Positions 18,690 through 28,060 of a stretch of DNA of 34,215 bases are shown piece after piece. The notes under the pieces are model-generated. The model was not told the origin of the DNA. It saw only the letters and a program-made list of their open reading frames with translations, and made no database searches. Position 1 is the first letter of the stretch. Every line of letters begins with the position of its first letter. This stretch comes from Holospora obtusa F1. GTDB taxonomy: Bacteria; Pseudomonadota; Alphaproteobacteria; Holosporales; Holosporaceae. The translations under genes and the position numbers were made by a program. The stretch is taken from positions 1-34,215 of the forward strand of contig NZ_AWTR02000075.1 of the NCBI RefSeq assembly GCF_000469665.2, read 5' to 3'.

Positions 18690-18695
18690 AGTATA
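18690..18695 (-). promoter_or_regulatory. Possible -10 box for the exported-protein gene ending at 17921
   Basis: TATACT on the minus strand lies 35 bases before the start codon. No convincing -35 box is found at normal spacing, so the call is weak. Confidence 0.3.
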
Positions 18696-19029
18696 GACGA
18701 AAAAAAATAATTAAGTCTTAAAACAACATATAAATTTTTAAAGTAAAAAAATTAAAAACGTAATGAAGTTAAATAAAGCAAAAATAACATATAAAAAGCA
18801 TCGGAGCTATTGATGCGCGATGAACATATCCAGAACTATTTTTTTCTCGTAAATATGTACTACTTTTCTTCCCAACCCATTTCTTATTTTCTATCTTAAA
18901 AAAGAGTGAGCTCAATACCTATTTCGTTACTATACATAGCTATCTATTCATATTTTAACCTTAATTTAACTATAGAAATAATTTTGGGCTAATACGAAAT
19001 AATGAATCAAGCAAAGGTCGTGGTACACT
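18696..19029. other. Divergent intergenic region, left part
   Basis: This AT-rich stretch lies between two divergent exported-protein genes. It has no supported frame. A CTTAATTTAAC string near 18960 loosely resembles the MITE termini but has no partner that I can define. Confidence 0.35.
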
Positions 19030-19080
19030 GTTATACTTATTTAATTTTTTTTAATGCGAAGAATCTCAGCTTAAGTTTAC
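19030..19080 (+). mobile_element. Fragment: 3' end of the type B IS630 element
   Basis: TTTTTTTAATGCGAAGAATC followed by TCAGCTTAAGTTTAC and TA matches the 3' end of the relic at 14320-14349 and the right terminus of the MITEs. Only about 50 bases remain. Confidence 0.45.
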
Positions 19081-19267
19081 TACACAAGCATTGAATTTTT
19101 TATATCTTTGATTAATTCTTGATCGTGATCTCACTTTTTCATCTGCTTGAGCATAGGAACCGTCCCAAATTACTATAGCAGAATTCCTGCTATATCTTAA
19201 CGACGTTTATCACGCGGTATATTTTACTTCAATGACGCAATTTTCATTAATTATATTTTTATATATG

Positions 19268-19296
19268 TTGACTATTTATTTTTTATTTGTTACCAT
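19268..19296 (+). promoter_or_regulatory. Promoter for the 1042-residue repeat protein
   Basis: TTGACT, a 17-base spacer and TACCAT form a good sigma-70-type promoter. The predicted start of the RNA is only about 22 bases before the ATG, and no Shine-Dalgarno sequence is visible in that short leader. Confidence 0.6.
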
Positions 19297-19324
19297 AAAT
19301 ACATAAAAAAAATAATTTCATTAC

Positions 19325-22300
19325 ATGAAAAAAAATATATTTTTTTATTTTTTTCTAACATTTTTTTCGCCTCAAGTGTTTTCTCTTCCTGAATCTCTCG
19401 TGGAGTCTTGTATGACTACACTAAAGAATCCAGAAAACGTCCCCATAGAGGCGGTTTTAGGAAGTATCAAGACATTACTATCTATGCAAGATAAAGAAAA
19501 TGCTGAAAATTTGATAGAAGAAATTAATTGGGAAAAAATTTCTGAAAAAATCAATGAACTTCTTGAATTTTTTACTTACATCCACATGAACGTTATTATA
19601 AATATTCTATTATCTGAAAAAAATCATCACGATCTGGCTCTCAAGGTAGTCAAAAAAATCACAGACAATCTTACTGATAAAAATTTTATTTGCTTCACAC
19701 AATCTATTTTGTCCAAGAGTGGTCAAAGTAAAACGATTGGAGAGCTTGGTGAACTGATTGGAGAAATTAGGGGAATTGAATACATTACAAAAGATAATAT
19801 GTATGAAGAATCCTCTTCTAATTTGGAGCCCACTCCATCTGTTATCGCTAAAAAAGTTTTAGACACCTTAGATTTCAAAAAGAGAATAAATCAGATGAGT
19901 TCTGATGATTTTATTTTTTTAATGGATGATGTATTATCTTTAAAGAATGATGCGAATCTGGTTAAAATTCTTTTACAATCTTCAAGTTTTACAAAAGGAG
20001 CAAGTCAGATTGACGATGATAGTTTTGTTAAGTTAGTAGGTTTCATTTTGTATTCAGGGAGAACCCAAGATCTTACTGAAAATGCCTTGCAGTCTTTAAA
20101 TTTTACAAAAAGAGCAGGAAAGCTGAATAATTCTGATTTCTTATGTCTTATCGATGAAATTTTTTTTTCAGGTGCTTTAAATTTTACAAAGAACTGCTTA
20201 AGCGCGTTAAACCTCTCAGAAAGATTGAGCACCTTTAATGACTATGAATTTTCCAAAGCAATCACTTGTCTTCTCTTTTCAAAAGATTTTCCTCAATATG
20301 TTGAAGATACCTTACAATCTGTAGATTTTTCAGAAAAATTTAATGCATTAAATCATCGCGAGTTTTCCGAAACAATAGGTTGCATTTTATTTTCACAAAA
20401 ATTTCCAAAGTTGGTTGAAAATGTGTTACAGTCTGTGCATTTTAAAGAAAGAATCGGTACATTAAATCATTCTGATTTTTTACGTGTAATGCCTGGAATA
20501 TTGTTTGCAAATACTCCTACAGCAAAAAATTATTTAAAAAGTTCAGATTTCAAAGAAAGAATAGGGACTTTTAGTGATGAGGAATTTGTGCAGTTCATCG
20601 ATGCTATTTTATCTTCAAAAAATTTTTCTCAGTCAGTTACCCCTGTATTTGAAGATTTACCTCAGTTAGCTACTACTATTTTGAAAAGCGTTCCTTTTCT
20701 GGTTGATAATGCCTTGAAAAATTCTCCTCAGTTGGTTGAAAGCGTCCTTCATACGTTAAATTTTAAAGAAAGAGTCAAAAAATTAAATCATTATGATTTT
20801 TTAGGTGTCATGTCAAAAATTTTGTGTTCAGATACACCTAGTTTTGCAACAGAATGCTTAAAAAATTTAGATTTAGAGGAAAGATTTAATCAGTTTGGTG
20901 ATATTAATTTTGGAGAAACAATAGGTTTGATGGTATCTTCAGAAAATTTTTCTACATTGATCAAAAATATTTTACAATCTGGAAATTTTAAGGAAAGAGC
21001 AAATAAATTTGATAACCATTTTTTGCATTCATTAGTAAGAGAAATTTTTTATAGTACAAAAAAAATAAATTTTGACTTGACGACTAATGTTTTGGATATT
21101 TTTGATTTGAAAGAAAGAATAAATAATCTGAGCTCTTTTGATTTTATTGATATATTTAAGAAAATTTTATATTCAAATCATGATGATATTGTAGCATACG
21201 CTTTGGATAATTTAGATGTGAAAAAAAACTTAAAGACACTTCCATTTTTTTTATTTGATTCTTTAATGAGAGATGTTTTATTTCCAAATGAATGGACTGA
21301 CTTATTCTCTGAGGATACTCAAAACAAAATTAATTATGATAACTGGAGGGAAAATTTTTATAATCTACGAGCAGAAAAATTTTTACACCTTTTTGATTTT
21401 AAAGAAAAAATCGATACTCTGAGCGACGAGCAACGTCAATCAATCCTGACAAAAGTGATTCGTTCAGATCTTTATACGTCTGCGATGATTTTAGATCGGT
21501 TAGATCCAGACTGTTTTTCAATGAAGACCTTTGATGCCAATTCAGAGTTTTATCAAGTCATATATAGCCTTTTTACAAAAGACAATAAATTCGCCTCTTT
21601 TGATCCAAGACACCAGCTTTTGGAAGAAAAAAAGAATATTTTATTACCAAAACTCATGTTCTCAGAAATTAATACCTCTCTTTTAACGCATTCATCTGAC
21701 TTTATTTCAGTTGCAATCAAATGGTGCTTTGATAAATTTTTAAAGCTTAAGCAATATAAAGATAAAAGATACGATTTTGAAAACGTGGATACAACTAAAG
21801 TTATTAAGAATATATCAAAATTTGATTTTAAAAAAGAGGATCAAGATTTTTGGGAAAATGCAAGTATTGCACTGAGAATACTTCCTTTGTCGAGCTATAA
21901 TAATGAGGTAGAGCTTTTGTTAGCTAAATTTCGATGTTGTGAAGATGATTTTTTAAAAAACATTCCAAAACTTGATGAAATTTTTAGAATATGTGCGATA
22001 TCGAAAAATCCAGAGACAGTCCAAGCCTTTACAGATAAATTAAATTTTAATAAATTAAACGAATTACTTTCACGTGAAAATGTAAGAGCGGAAGGAGAAG
22101 AAGATACCTTAAATTGGTATTCTTCTGCATCTCTGCTTCATAGTATATTGAGTGCTACAAACGATTCTTTTGCGGAGACGTGTCTTAAAAAAATTAATTT
22201 TTTTGGAAAAGAGTTCATGATAGATGAAGGAGTCATGCTTTTCACTCTTTTTCAAGCAACTAATGCTAAGGTTGGCGACTTTTTAATAAAAAATATTTGT

Positions 22301-22453
22301 TCTTCTATTACCAATGCTCCGCTTTCAGAGAAAAAGCGTACTGAATTTATACAAGATATCTTAAACAAAAAAGCTGTAAATGAAGCATTTAAAACGCAGT
22401 TAATAAAAAAATTAAATTGGGAAGAATTTTCTTCTGTTATTGAAGCGAAATAA
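19325..22453 (+). CDS. Large exported protein of about 38-residue helical repeats, function unknown
   Basis: The protein has 1042 residues. Residues 1-20 are a signal peptide (KKNIFFYFFLTFFSPQVFS). From about residue 178 to 660 a repeat recurs every 36-41 residues. Its most conserved part is [D/N/H]F-K-E-R-[I/V/A] (residues about 184, 261, 374, 410, 481, 555), with looser versions at 298, 336, 518, 596 and 632. It is followed by a turn (x-L-N-H-x-D-F) and a helix ending in I-L-F/Y-S. Each unit reads as two helices, as in alpha-solenoids (HEAT, TPR-like), but I recognise no named family. Weaker copies occur near residues 70-130 and in the C-terminal third (LNFNKLNELLSREN). The DNA is very AT-rich. 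Export plus a long solenoid suggests a protein-binding surface or host-directed protein. A hairpin follows the stop codon. Confidence 0.85.
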   Translation: MKKNIFFYFFLTFFSPQVFSLPESLVESCMTTLKNPENVPIEAVLGSIKTLLSMQDKENAENLIEEINWEKISEKINELLEFFTYIHMNVIINILLSEKNHHDLALKVVKKITDNLTDKNFICFTQSILSKSGQSKTIGELGELIGEIRGIEYITKDNMYEESSSNLEPTPSVIAKKVLDTLDFKKRINQMSSDDFIFLMDDVLSLKNDANLVKILLQSSSFTKGASQIDDDSFVKLVGFILYSGRTQDLTENALQSLNFTKRAGKLNNSDFLCLIDEIFFSGALNFTKNCLSALNLSERLSTFNDYEFSKAITCLLFSKDFPQYVEDTLQSVDFSEKFNALNHREFSETIGCILFSQKFPKLVENVLQSVHFKERIGTLNHSDFLRVMPGILFANTPTAKNYLKSSDFKERIGTFSDEEFVQFIDAILSSKNFSQSVTPVFEDLPQLATTILKSVPFLVDNALKNSPQLVESVLHTLNFKERVKKLNHYDFLGVMSKILCSDTPSFATECLKNLDLEERFNQFGDINFGETIGLMVSSENFSTLIKNILQSGNFKERANKFDNHFLHSLVREIFYSTKKINFDLTTNVLDIFDLKERINNLSSFDFIDIFKKILYSNHDDIVAYALDNLDVKKNLKTLPFFLFDSLMRDVLFPNEWTDLFSEDTQNKINYDNWRENFYNLRAEKFLHLFDFKEKIDTLSDEQRQSILTKVIRSDLYTSAMILDRLDPDCFSMKTFDANSEFYQVIYSLFTKDNKFASFDPRHQLLEEKKNILLPKLMFSEINTSLLTHSSDFISVAIKWCFDKFLKLKQYKDKRYDFENVDTTKVIKNISKFDFKKEDQDFWENASIALRILPLSSYNNEVELLLAKFRCCEDDFLKNIPKLDEIFRICAISKNPETVQAFTDKLNFNKLNELLSRENVRAEGEEDTLNWYSSASLLHSILSATNDSFAETCLKKINFFGKEFMIDEGVMLFTLFQATNAKVGDFLIKNICSSITNAPLSEKKRTEFIQDILNKKAVNEAFKTQLIKKLNWEEFSSVIEAK

Positions 22454-22475
22454 TTTTTTAGTATAAAATAAACGG

Positions 22476-22502
22476 GGCTCAAAAAAGTTTAGTTTTTGGG
22501 CC
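22476..22502 (+). terminator. Hairpin 23 bases after the repeat-protein stop codon
   Basis: GGCTCAAAAA pairs with TTTTTGGGCC (one G-T pair) around a 7-base loop. No T-run follows, so efficiency as an intrinsic terminator is doubtful, but the position directly after the gene fits. Confidence 0.45.
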
Positions 22503-22511
22503 TATGTTATA

Positions 22512-23371
22512 GTGATTTAGTATGAAAATGGGATTTGAAAGGATTCGGAAATAGCCTTGTAAAGTTTATCAAACTGGTTAATTTGGTTCTTAACCCATCG
22601 CTTCATATGTGCCAAAAATTTCTCGATTGGATTCAAATCGGGTGAGTATGGCGGTAAAAAGATGAGTTGACAACCTACAGATTCGATCAACTTTTTCGTT
22701 CTTTATGATCTATGAAATGCAGCATTATTCATTATTACAATTTGCCCAGGTTCTAATTTCTTAATCCATACCTTTGTTACCCAAGCTTCAAATAATTTTG
22801 TATTACAAGAATCATTAAATATCATAGGTGTTATCCATTTATGATTAACATACCCAGCTATAATATTTACCCCTTTTTTTGGTAGAAAGCTTTATTCCCT
22901 TTCTGCCCCATTCTGTATTCTGCACAAATGGTCATCTCAATACCGCTTTCATCAATATATACAAGACTTTTTTAAGGTATGCTTTTTGTAGTTTCTTTAT
23001 ATCGCTTTCGTTTTTCTTGGCTTGCTTGAAAATAGGTAAAGTTTTTTTTATAGCTAAAGCCTGGCTTCTTTAACCTCCGATGCGCAGAAATATTAGCATT
23101 AAATAGTTTTTCTATCTTCTGCTCATTTTTTATCTTCGTTGGCCTTCGACATAAATCCGTGGCTTCTCTTAGTCTATTTTGCCCTTACTTCCTAAGCGTG
23201 GCCTACTTTTTGGCACCTAATCTACTACCTAAATATCTTGGATGTCGTGTTTTGAGCGTTACCAAACTTAATATATACTATTACTCTCTCCCTTAGATCT
23301 AAGCTGTAGTGTTTTTTTATCATTTTCTCTTAAAAATAGCATTTCCTTGTCCCGCTTTCAAGCTAAATTAC
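22512..23371 (-). mobile_element. IS630-family element (type A), nearly complete, transposase broken
   Basis: The minus strand starts at the terminus GTAATTTAGCTTGAAAGCGG and ends at GTGATTTAGTATGAAAATGG reversed, a clear inverted-repeat pair flanked by TA. The transposase begins with an ATG near 23320 followed by KKHYSLDLRERV, but is cut by several stops and frameshifts. Visible blocks are YIDESGIEM (first catalytic Asp), VIMNNAAFH (the usual MDNA, so the second catalytic Asp is Asn here) and LPPYSPDLNPIEKFLAHMKR (catalytic Glu). This is the fullest copy of type A in the window and is inactive. Confidence 0.85.
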
Positions 23372-23455
23372 TATATATGGACGTGTTGACATTATCTACC
23401 TTTTTAGACAGAATGAACAATATTTATGTTATAATTCAACTGTTTTTGCTATATT
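23372..23455 (-). repeat. 84-bp dispersed repeat, copy 1 (inverted), next to IS630
   Basis: The reverse complement, ATATAGCAAAAACAGTTGAA to ACACGTCCATATA, matches 24552-24634 at most positions and 32381-32464 less closely. It directly abuts the IS630 terminus. No frame or obvious terminal inverted repeat is present. Confidence 0.75.
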
Positions 23456-23607
23456 GTAGTTTCTCAAAAGGTCTATTTCTGTAAAGTTGATGCGTTCTTT
23501 CTATAAAATTTTACATCAAAGAATAATTTACGTAATAGACGTGTCAAAATTTAAAATGAAAATATTTAAAAAATGTAAAAATCATTCAATACTTAATTTT
23601 ATTGAGC

Positions 23608-24207
23608 TTAGTATTCTTCTAAAATAATGGTCCAGTGCGCTCCCTCTCCGTGTTCTTCTGTAAATTTTACATCAAAATTTATTAAAATCATAAAAAGAAT
23701 AGGACAATAACTTATAAATCCATAATTTTCTGACGAAATATCAAAAATCGGTTCATTAAAATTTTGAACCGCAAGAGGAGTACTGTGACTTTCGTGAATC
23801 AAAAAAACTGAATTAGGCACACAAGGATGATCAAGTTTTATGGTTTGAGGCCCCTTTATATAAAGAGTTTGAAGGGGTTGGATACAATGTACTTCTAGTT
23901 TTACACCTGGTTTTAGTATTTGAGAAGAAGGAGGGCAAGGTCCGTTTCCCGTAATGATAGAACCATATTTGAAAGGTAGCGGATGTAGTCGAATATAGTG
24001 TCCATAAATATTTTGAATCAAAGGTACTTCTTTTTTGACCGAAAAAAATGTTTGTGCACATTTATGTAAAAAAGATGGGTATGCAGAAAATTTATTTCTG
24101 AATGAATTAGAGTCATCTATGGGATATAATCTCAAATCTGTTAACATCACATGAATATAATGAGAGTTCTTATCTATAGTTTGACAAAATTGGATCGCAA
24201 AAATCAA
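23608..24207 (-). CDS. Unknown protein, possibly exported (up to 199 aa)
   Basis: The frame begins at TTG 24207 with a short hydrophobic stretch (IFAIQFCQTI) that could be the end of a signal peptide. ATG 24147 (MLTDLRLYPIDD) is an alternative start. Neither has a clear ribosome-binding site. The rest looks like a globular beta-rich protein: YGHYIRLHPLPFKYGSII, a GPCPPS turn, LEVHCIQPLQTLYIKG and a C-terminal HWTIILEEY. Four Cys residues lie in the body. I recognise no family. The sequence composition is protein-like throughout, so I take it as a real gene, though the 5' end may have been damaged. It stands alone between two copies of the 84-bp repeat. Confidence 0.6.
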   Translation of the reverse strand: MIFAIQFCQTIDKNSHYIHVMLTDLRLYPIDDSNSFRNKFSAYPSFLHKCAQTFFSVKKEVPLIQNIYGHYIRLHPLPFKYGSIITGNGPCPPSSQILKPGVKLEVHCIQPLQTLYIKGPQTIKLDHPCVPNSVFLIHESHSTPLAVQNFNEPIFDISSENYGFISYCPILFMILINFDVKFTEEHGEGAHWTIILEEY

Positions 24208-24551
24208 AAATATTTTATAACTTGTAATTTATTTATAGCAAAAGCTGTGTAAAAAGGCAGAAAGAGTATAAAAAATGAGGTAAGAAAGACCTCTTGTGAA
24301 ACTGTTTTCATCTTAATTTTATGTTGTAAATAGCGAAAATTGAATTCAGTCTCATGCAAAATCTTTTACGTCTACTTTTGTATATGTCAAATATCGTTTT
24401 GAACCATTTAACCATTCTGATGTCTTTATTACTCGTTCACTTTTGAGTTCTTGCTCTGTATTTTTATCTTACTTTTTTAAAATTTTTTTTATTAGGATTT
24501 TTTTTGGGCAATTTCTATTGAGTATGTAGCTTTTGGATGCCTTTATATTCC
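24208..24551. other. Gene-free stretch
   Basis: No frame or RNA gene is supported. A weak hairpin (GAGGT 24277-24281 with ACCTC 24289-24293) is the only structure seen. Confidence 0.35.
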
Positions 24552-24634
24552 ATATAGCAAAAACAGTTGAATCATAACATAAATATTGTTCATTCTGTCT
24601 GAAAAGGTAGATAATGTTAACGCGTCCATATATA
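24552..24634 (+). repeat. 84-bp dispersed repeat, copy 2, next to IS630
   Basis: ATATAGCAAAAACAGTTGAA to AACGCGTCCATATATA matches 23372-23455 (inverted) and 32381-32464. The IS630 terminus GTAATTTAGC follows at 24635, as in copy 1. Confidence 0.75.
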
Positions 24635-24987
24635 GTAATTTAGCTTAAAAGCGGGACAAGGAGATGCTATTTTTAAGAGAAGATGACAAAAAAACACTAC
24701 AGCTTAGATCTAAGGGAGAGAGTAATAGAATATATTAAGCTTGGTAACACTCAAAACACGACATCCAAGAAGTAGCGTAAGTAGGTGATGGATCAGGTAC
24801 CAAGAGCATGGTCCATTAGAGCTAAACCACGCTCAGGCAGCAAGCTAAAAATAGACCCAAAAAAGTTAAGGGTTTATGTCGAAAGCCAACGAAGATCAAA
24901 AATGAACAGAAGATAGAAAAACTATTTAATGCTAGTATTTCTGTGTATCGGCGGTTAAAGAAGCTAGGCTTTAGCTATAAAAAAATT
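24635..24987 (+). mobile_element. IS630-family (type A) 5' fragment
   Basis: It begins GTAATTTAGCTTAAAAGCGG and contains ATG 24683 with KKHYSLDLRERVIEYIKLGN, the N-terminus and helix-turn-helix of the type A transposase, followed by decayed sequence. It ends at 24987 where an IS1 terminus begins. The 3' half is absent. Confidence 0.8.
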
Positions 24988-25215
24988 GAGAGTTTTTACG
25001 TTTAGATAGATTTATGTCAACATACGACTATAGTGTCGTATTAAGGTCATCAGCAATGCATTGCAAGAAGTATAATTCCGAAAACTGCATAAGGAACGGT
25101 ATAGTACGCAAGGTTCAGAGCTATAAGTGAAGGAATGAGGTTATACCTTTGTTGAAGGTGGCAAAAGGGAAACGGCTGTCAAAAAAGCTTTATGCGTTAT
25201 TTTATACTCTTTAGC
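24988..25215 (+). mobile_element. IS1-family 5' fragment
   Basis: It begins with the IS1-type terminus GAGAGTTTTTACGTTTAGAT, also found reversed at 33249. It carries the first part of the transposase region, read through damage as VKKALCVILYSL. It stops inside the palindrome TTAGCTAA of the element, where the IS481 terminus starts. Confidence 0.75.
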
Positions 25216-26197
25216 TTTTTAGTCCCCACAACATGTGGTTTGGATTATGATTAAAATTTGACGTGTTACGTTCAAATTCTAACATGATAATATCAAGGGG
25301 GGGGCTGATACTTAAATGATTTCAGCTTTATTTGATGATTATAGTAAAGCACAAAAGTCATCGTTGGCGCTTTAGCTCATCGAGGTTTTTGTAAAAGTAA
25401 GCTTTTGTTGTGCGTTGTTTGAGGGATCTGTTGGTGACTTCGACCTGAGCGTTGGTCCAAGGATGCTTGAATTTAGTGAGCCTGTGTTCAATGTTATGCT
25501 CCTTGCACATCACATCAAAGGGGTACGTTTGTTTTTTGGCCTCAGGTGTTGCGCAAGCGGTTTATAGGTAAATTGCGCCCCATTGTCTGTGAGAATTTTC
25601 GTTATTTTACAAAAACAATGGGCGATCATATTTTTCAAAAATGCACTTGACTTGTCAACCGACATCTTTGAATGGAGCTCGACATAAACGTACTTCGTGG
25701 CCCGATCAATGGCCAAAAAAATGTAGCATTTCCCTTGATCTGTGCGGACCTTTTGTACTGTCAATATGAACAAATCCAAAGGGATACATTTCTTTTTTTC
25801 AGGGGCCAACTCTTTTTTTGGGTAAGATATTTAGTCTTTTGAGGCATCGATGCAGATTAGAGCCCATGAAATTGGGAATCTTCTCCTTCAAAGCACTATA
25901 AACATTATTAAGCAGAAAGCTTAGAAACGCGTCTGAATTCACACACAATCTTTTGCTTCTGTTACAAATAAAATGCTTTGGCTGCTCAGATCCAGAGCGT
26001 TTATCTTGAACACAACCGGCTTTCTTCCACTTCAAAACTGAAGGGCCAGACGCTTTACTATTTTTAGCGGTGCTCTGTACAGAGTTTTGTATTTTTTTCG
26101 GACTCAAAGCATCGTTTTGGCATTTTCATGATACTTCCCATAAATTAGCCTTCTTTAGTTCCTTATAGGTTATACCATAAAAATGTGGAACTAAACA
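25216..26197 (-). mobile_element. IS481-family element, copy 3, broken transposase
   Basis: The termini are TTTTTAGTCCCCACA (left) and, inverted, TGTTTAGTTCCACATTTTTA (right, ending 26197), giving about 980 bp. Minus-strand frames 25799-26107 and 25510-25809 hold the N-terminal and TDNGAQFT parts. The C-terminal HPWTNAQVE region is readable only across frameshifts at 25250-25480. It is inserted into an IS1 fragment, itself inserted in an IS630 fragment. Confidence 0.88.
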
Positions 26198-26419
26198 CCT
26201 AATAGTGTTTCGGGTATCATTAACCTCAAAAATAAATTTTCTCTTGCTTAAAACAAAATTTGAAAAAGATACACTCTAAACAAAACTCTGCCCCTCTTTC
26301 TCAAAAAGTACTTACGCACCAGGTCTAATTTCTTTTCTCCTTCTTTTTTGTACATTCATTATCTATACTATTTTTAATTGAATGGATTGTTTTTTTATGA
26401 AAAACAATCAATTGTTGTA

Positions 26420-26447
26420 TTGTGTGTTTTCCTTTTTTTGTTATAAT
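26420..26447 (+). promoter_or_regulatory. Promoter upstream of the membrane-anchored unknown gene
   Basis: TTGTGT, a 16-base spacer and a perfect TATAAT lie 36 bases before ATG 26483. This may drive the unknown gene and possibly rho. Confidence 0.55.
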
Positions 26448-26482
26448 GCGAAAGAAATTATTATTTTAGAGACGGGGATGCT

Positions 26483-27838
26483 ATGACTGAAATAAGTCGT
26501 TCTTCTGGGAAAAGCCGACAAATTTTGTGGTTAATGGGAAATGTCTTTATTGGGTATGTCGGATTTTGTGTCGGATCAGGGTGGTACGTTGGCTCTAAAA
26601 TTCGTTCTGAACTCTTAAAAAATTCATACAAAAAATTTATTAAATTTTATGAAGTTCGTGAGGAATATTTTCCTTTTCCTATCGTCACAGTTCATATGAA
26701 TTTTTTAAAATTTTTTAATCAAAAATTGTCTGCTTATTTTAAAATTTCACCAAATTGGAAAAATCTTTTTTCCAAAAAATGGGGACACCTTGTTGTAAAA
26801 TTTTCTCTAGACCGCGTTAAAGATTTTGAACTGTCCTTTGATGGAAATATAGATCCTAAGCAAGCGTTTACTTTACTGAAAACGATAAAAAATTTGTCAG
26901 GAACGAAATTATTTCTTGCTGCTTCTAGTTTAAAAAATTGTATAGAAGGTCATCATAATATAAGATTTAAAAATTACACGGGATCAGTACATTTCAATGA
27001 TAAAAGCGAGAGAAATAATGCGTGGAGATTTGATTTTTATAAACAAAAACGTTTACTAAGTTCTGGAAGTTTATATTACGCTATCAACGAACCTTCTGTG
27101 GTTAGAGAACGTTCCAAGACAAATTTAACTTCTCAGCTGAGATTTTTTTTTGAAACGGATTTCTTTTTAATGCTTTACGAAATTTCTCATTTTTTTAAGG
27201 CTCCAGAATTATTTTTGAATACTTTAAAATTGATTAATACGCAAGATTTAAAAAATATTTTTTTCCCTGTGAATTTCAATATTTTTTTTAATGGGGAGGT
27301 TGATTCCAAAGAATGTAATGCGTTAATGATCATGGCTAAAGAAACAGAAAAAAATGCTGAACATGAAAAAAATAATACAAAAACAGAAGGTCAGATAAAT
27401 GAGAGATTAAGAAAAAAAATTTCTGATTTTGTTGAAAATTTAACAAAATTAGCTTTTAAACAAGATCTGATTTTTGAAATAGGCTTTGCAGATCAAGGAA
27501 AAGCAAAAGCTTCGTTGCGTTCGGAACATCATGTTGAACCTAAAGATTTGTCTGTTTTGCGTATCTTTTTGGATTTAAATTGGGAAAATTTACTCAAATA
27601 TTTTGAAAAAAAGACTCCAGAACATTACAAAAAAGTTTATGATCTTTTGATAGCTCCGATCAGTACTTTGAATAAAAATAAAGATATTTATAAAATCAGC
27701 ACAGATTTATTATTACAATATAATAGAAAAAATTTAACATTACAAAGTATTATTGTTAATGATATGTCTCTTCCTGAATTAGTGCAAAAATATTTTTTTT
27801 ATAAAAACTCATCAAGTATTTTAGGAAATACGAAATGA
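26483..27838 (+). CDS. Unknown single-pass membrane-anchored periplasmic protein
   Basis: The protein has 451 residues, with a short basic N-terminus and one membrane helix at about residues 14-36 (ILWLMGNVFIGYVGFCVGSG). The rest (residues 40-451) should lie in the periplasm. It is rich in Phe, Lys, Asn and beta-like alternation, with a charged patch around 285-310 (KETEKNAEHEKNN) that may be a linker between two domains. The shape recalls alphaproteobacterial anchored proteins such as DUF2125, but I see no motif that proves it. ACGGGG precedes ATG 26483 by 6 bases. It lies 222 bases upstream of rho on the same strand and may share transcription with it. Confidence 0.75.
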   Translation: MTEISRSSGKSRQILWLMGNVFIGYVGFCVGSGWYVGSKIRSELLKNSYKKFIKFYEVREEYFPFPIVTVHMNFLKFFNQKLSAYFKISPNWKNLFSKKWGHLVVKFSLDRVKDFELSFDGNIDPKQAFTLLKTIKNLSGTKLFLAASSLKNCIEGHHNIRFKNYTGSVHFNDKSERNNAWRFDFYKQKRLLSSGSLYYAINEPSVVRERSKTNLTSQLRFFFETDFFLMLYEISHFFKAPELFLNTLKLINTQDLKNIFFPVNFNIFFNGEVDSKECNALMIMAKETEKNAEHEKNNTKTEGQINERLRKKISDFVENLTKLAFKQDLIFEIGFADQGKAKASLRSEHHVEPKDLSVLRIFLDLNWENLLKYFEKKTPEHYKKVYDLLIAPISTLNKNKDIYKISTDLLLQYNRKNLTLQSIIVNDMSLPELVQKYFFYKNSSSILGNTK

Positions 27839-28060
27839 TTATTACTATATATTTTTGAATTTTAAATTTTGTACTTGTGTGTTTTTTAGGTGCTTTTTTC
27901 TGTTTTAACGCGCGCTGATCTTATCAGAAAGAATTTGAGAGGTACCTTATTCTAATAAATGCTGATACGTTAAAAGAGGTCTTGCTAAAAGGAAAAAAAT
28001 TATATACTCTTTGGGTGCGAGCCTCTGTATGCTAGGGGTATTTTTTTTTGTGGATTTTTC

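Noticed and set aside
26193-26210. Hairpin AAACAC-CTAATA-GTGTTT at the edge of an IS481 copy
   Set aside because: It spans the IS terminus and adjoining DNA. It is most easily explained as a chance match to the terminal TGTTTAG sequence and not as a functional structure.
27960-28033. Short frame [20 protein letters not shown] upstream of rho
   Set aside because: It is only about 25 codons, has no start codon context and does not match any family I can name. It is probably chance or an unreadable remnant.
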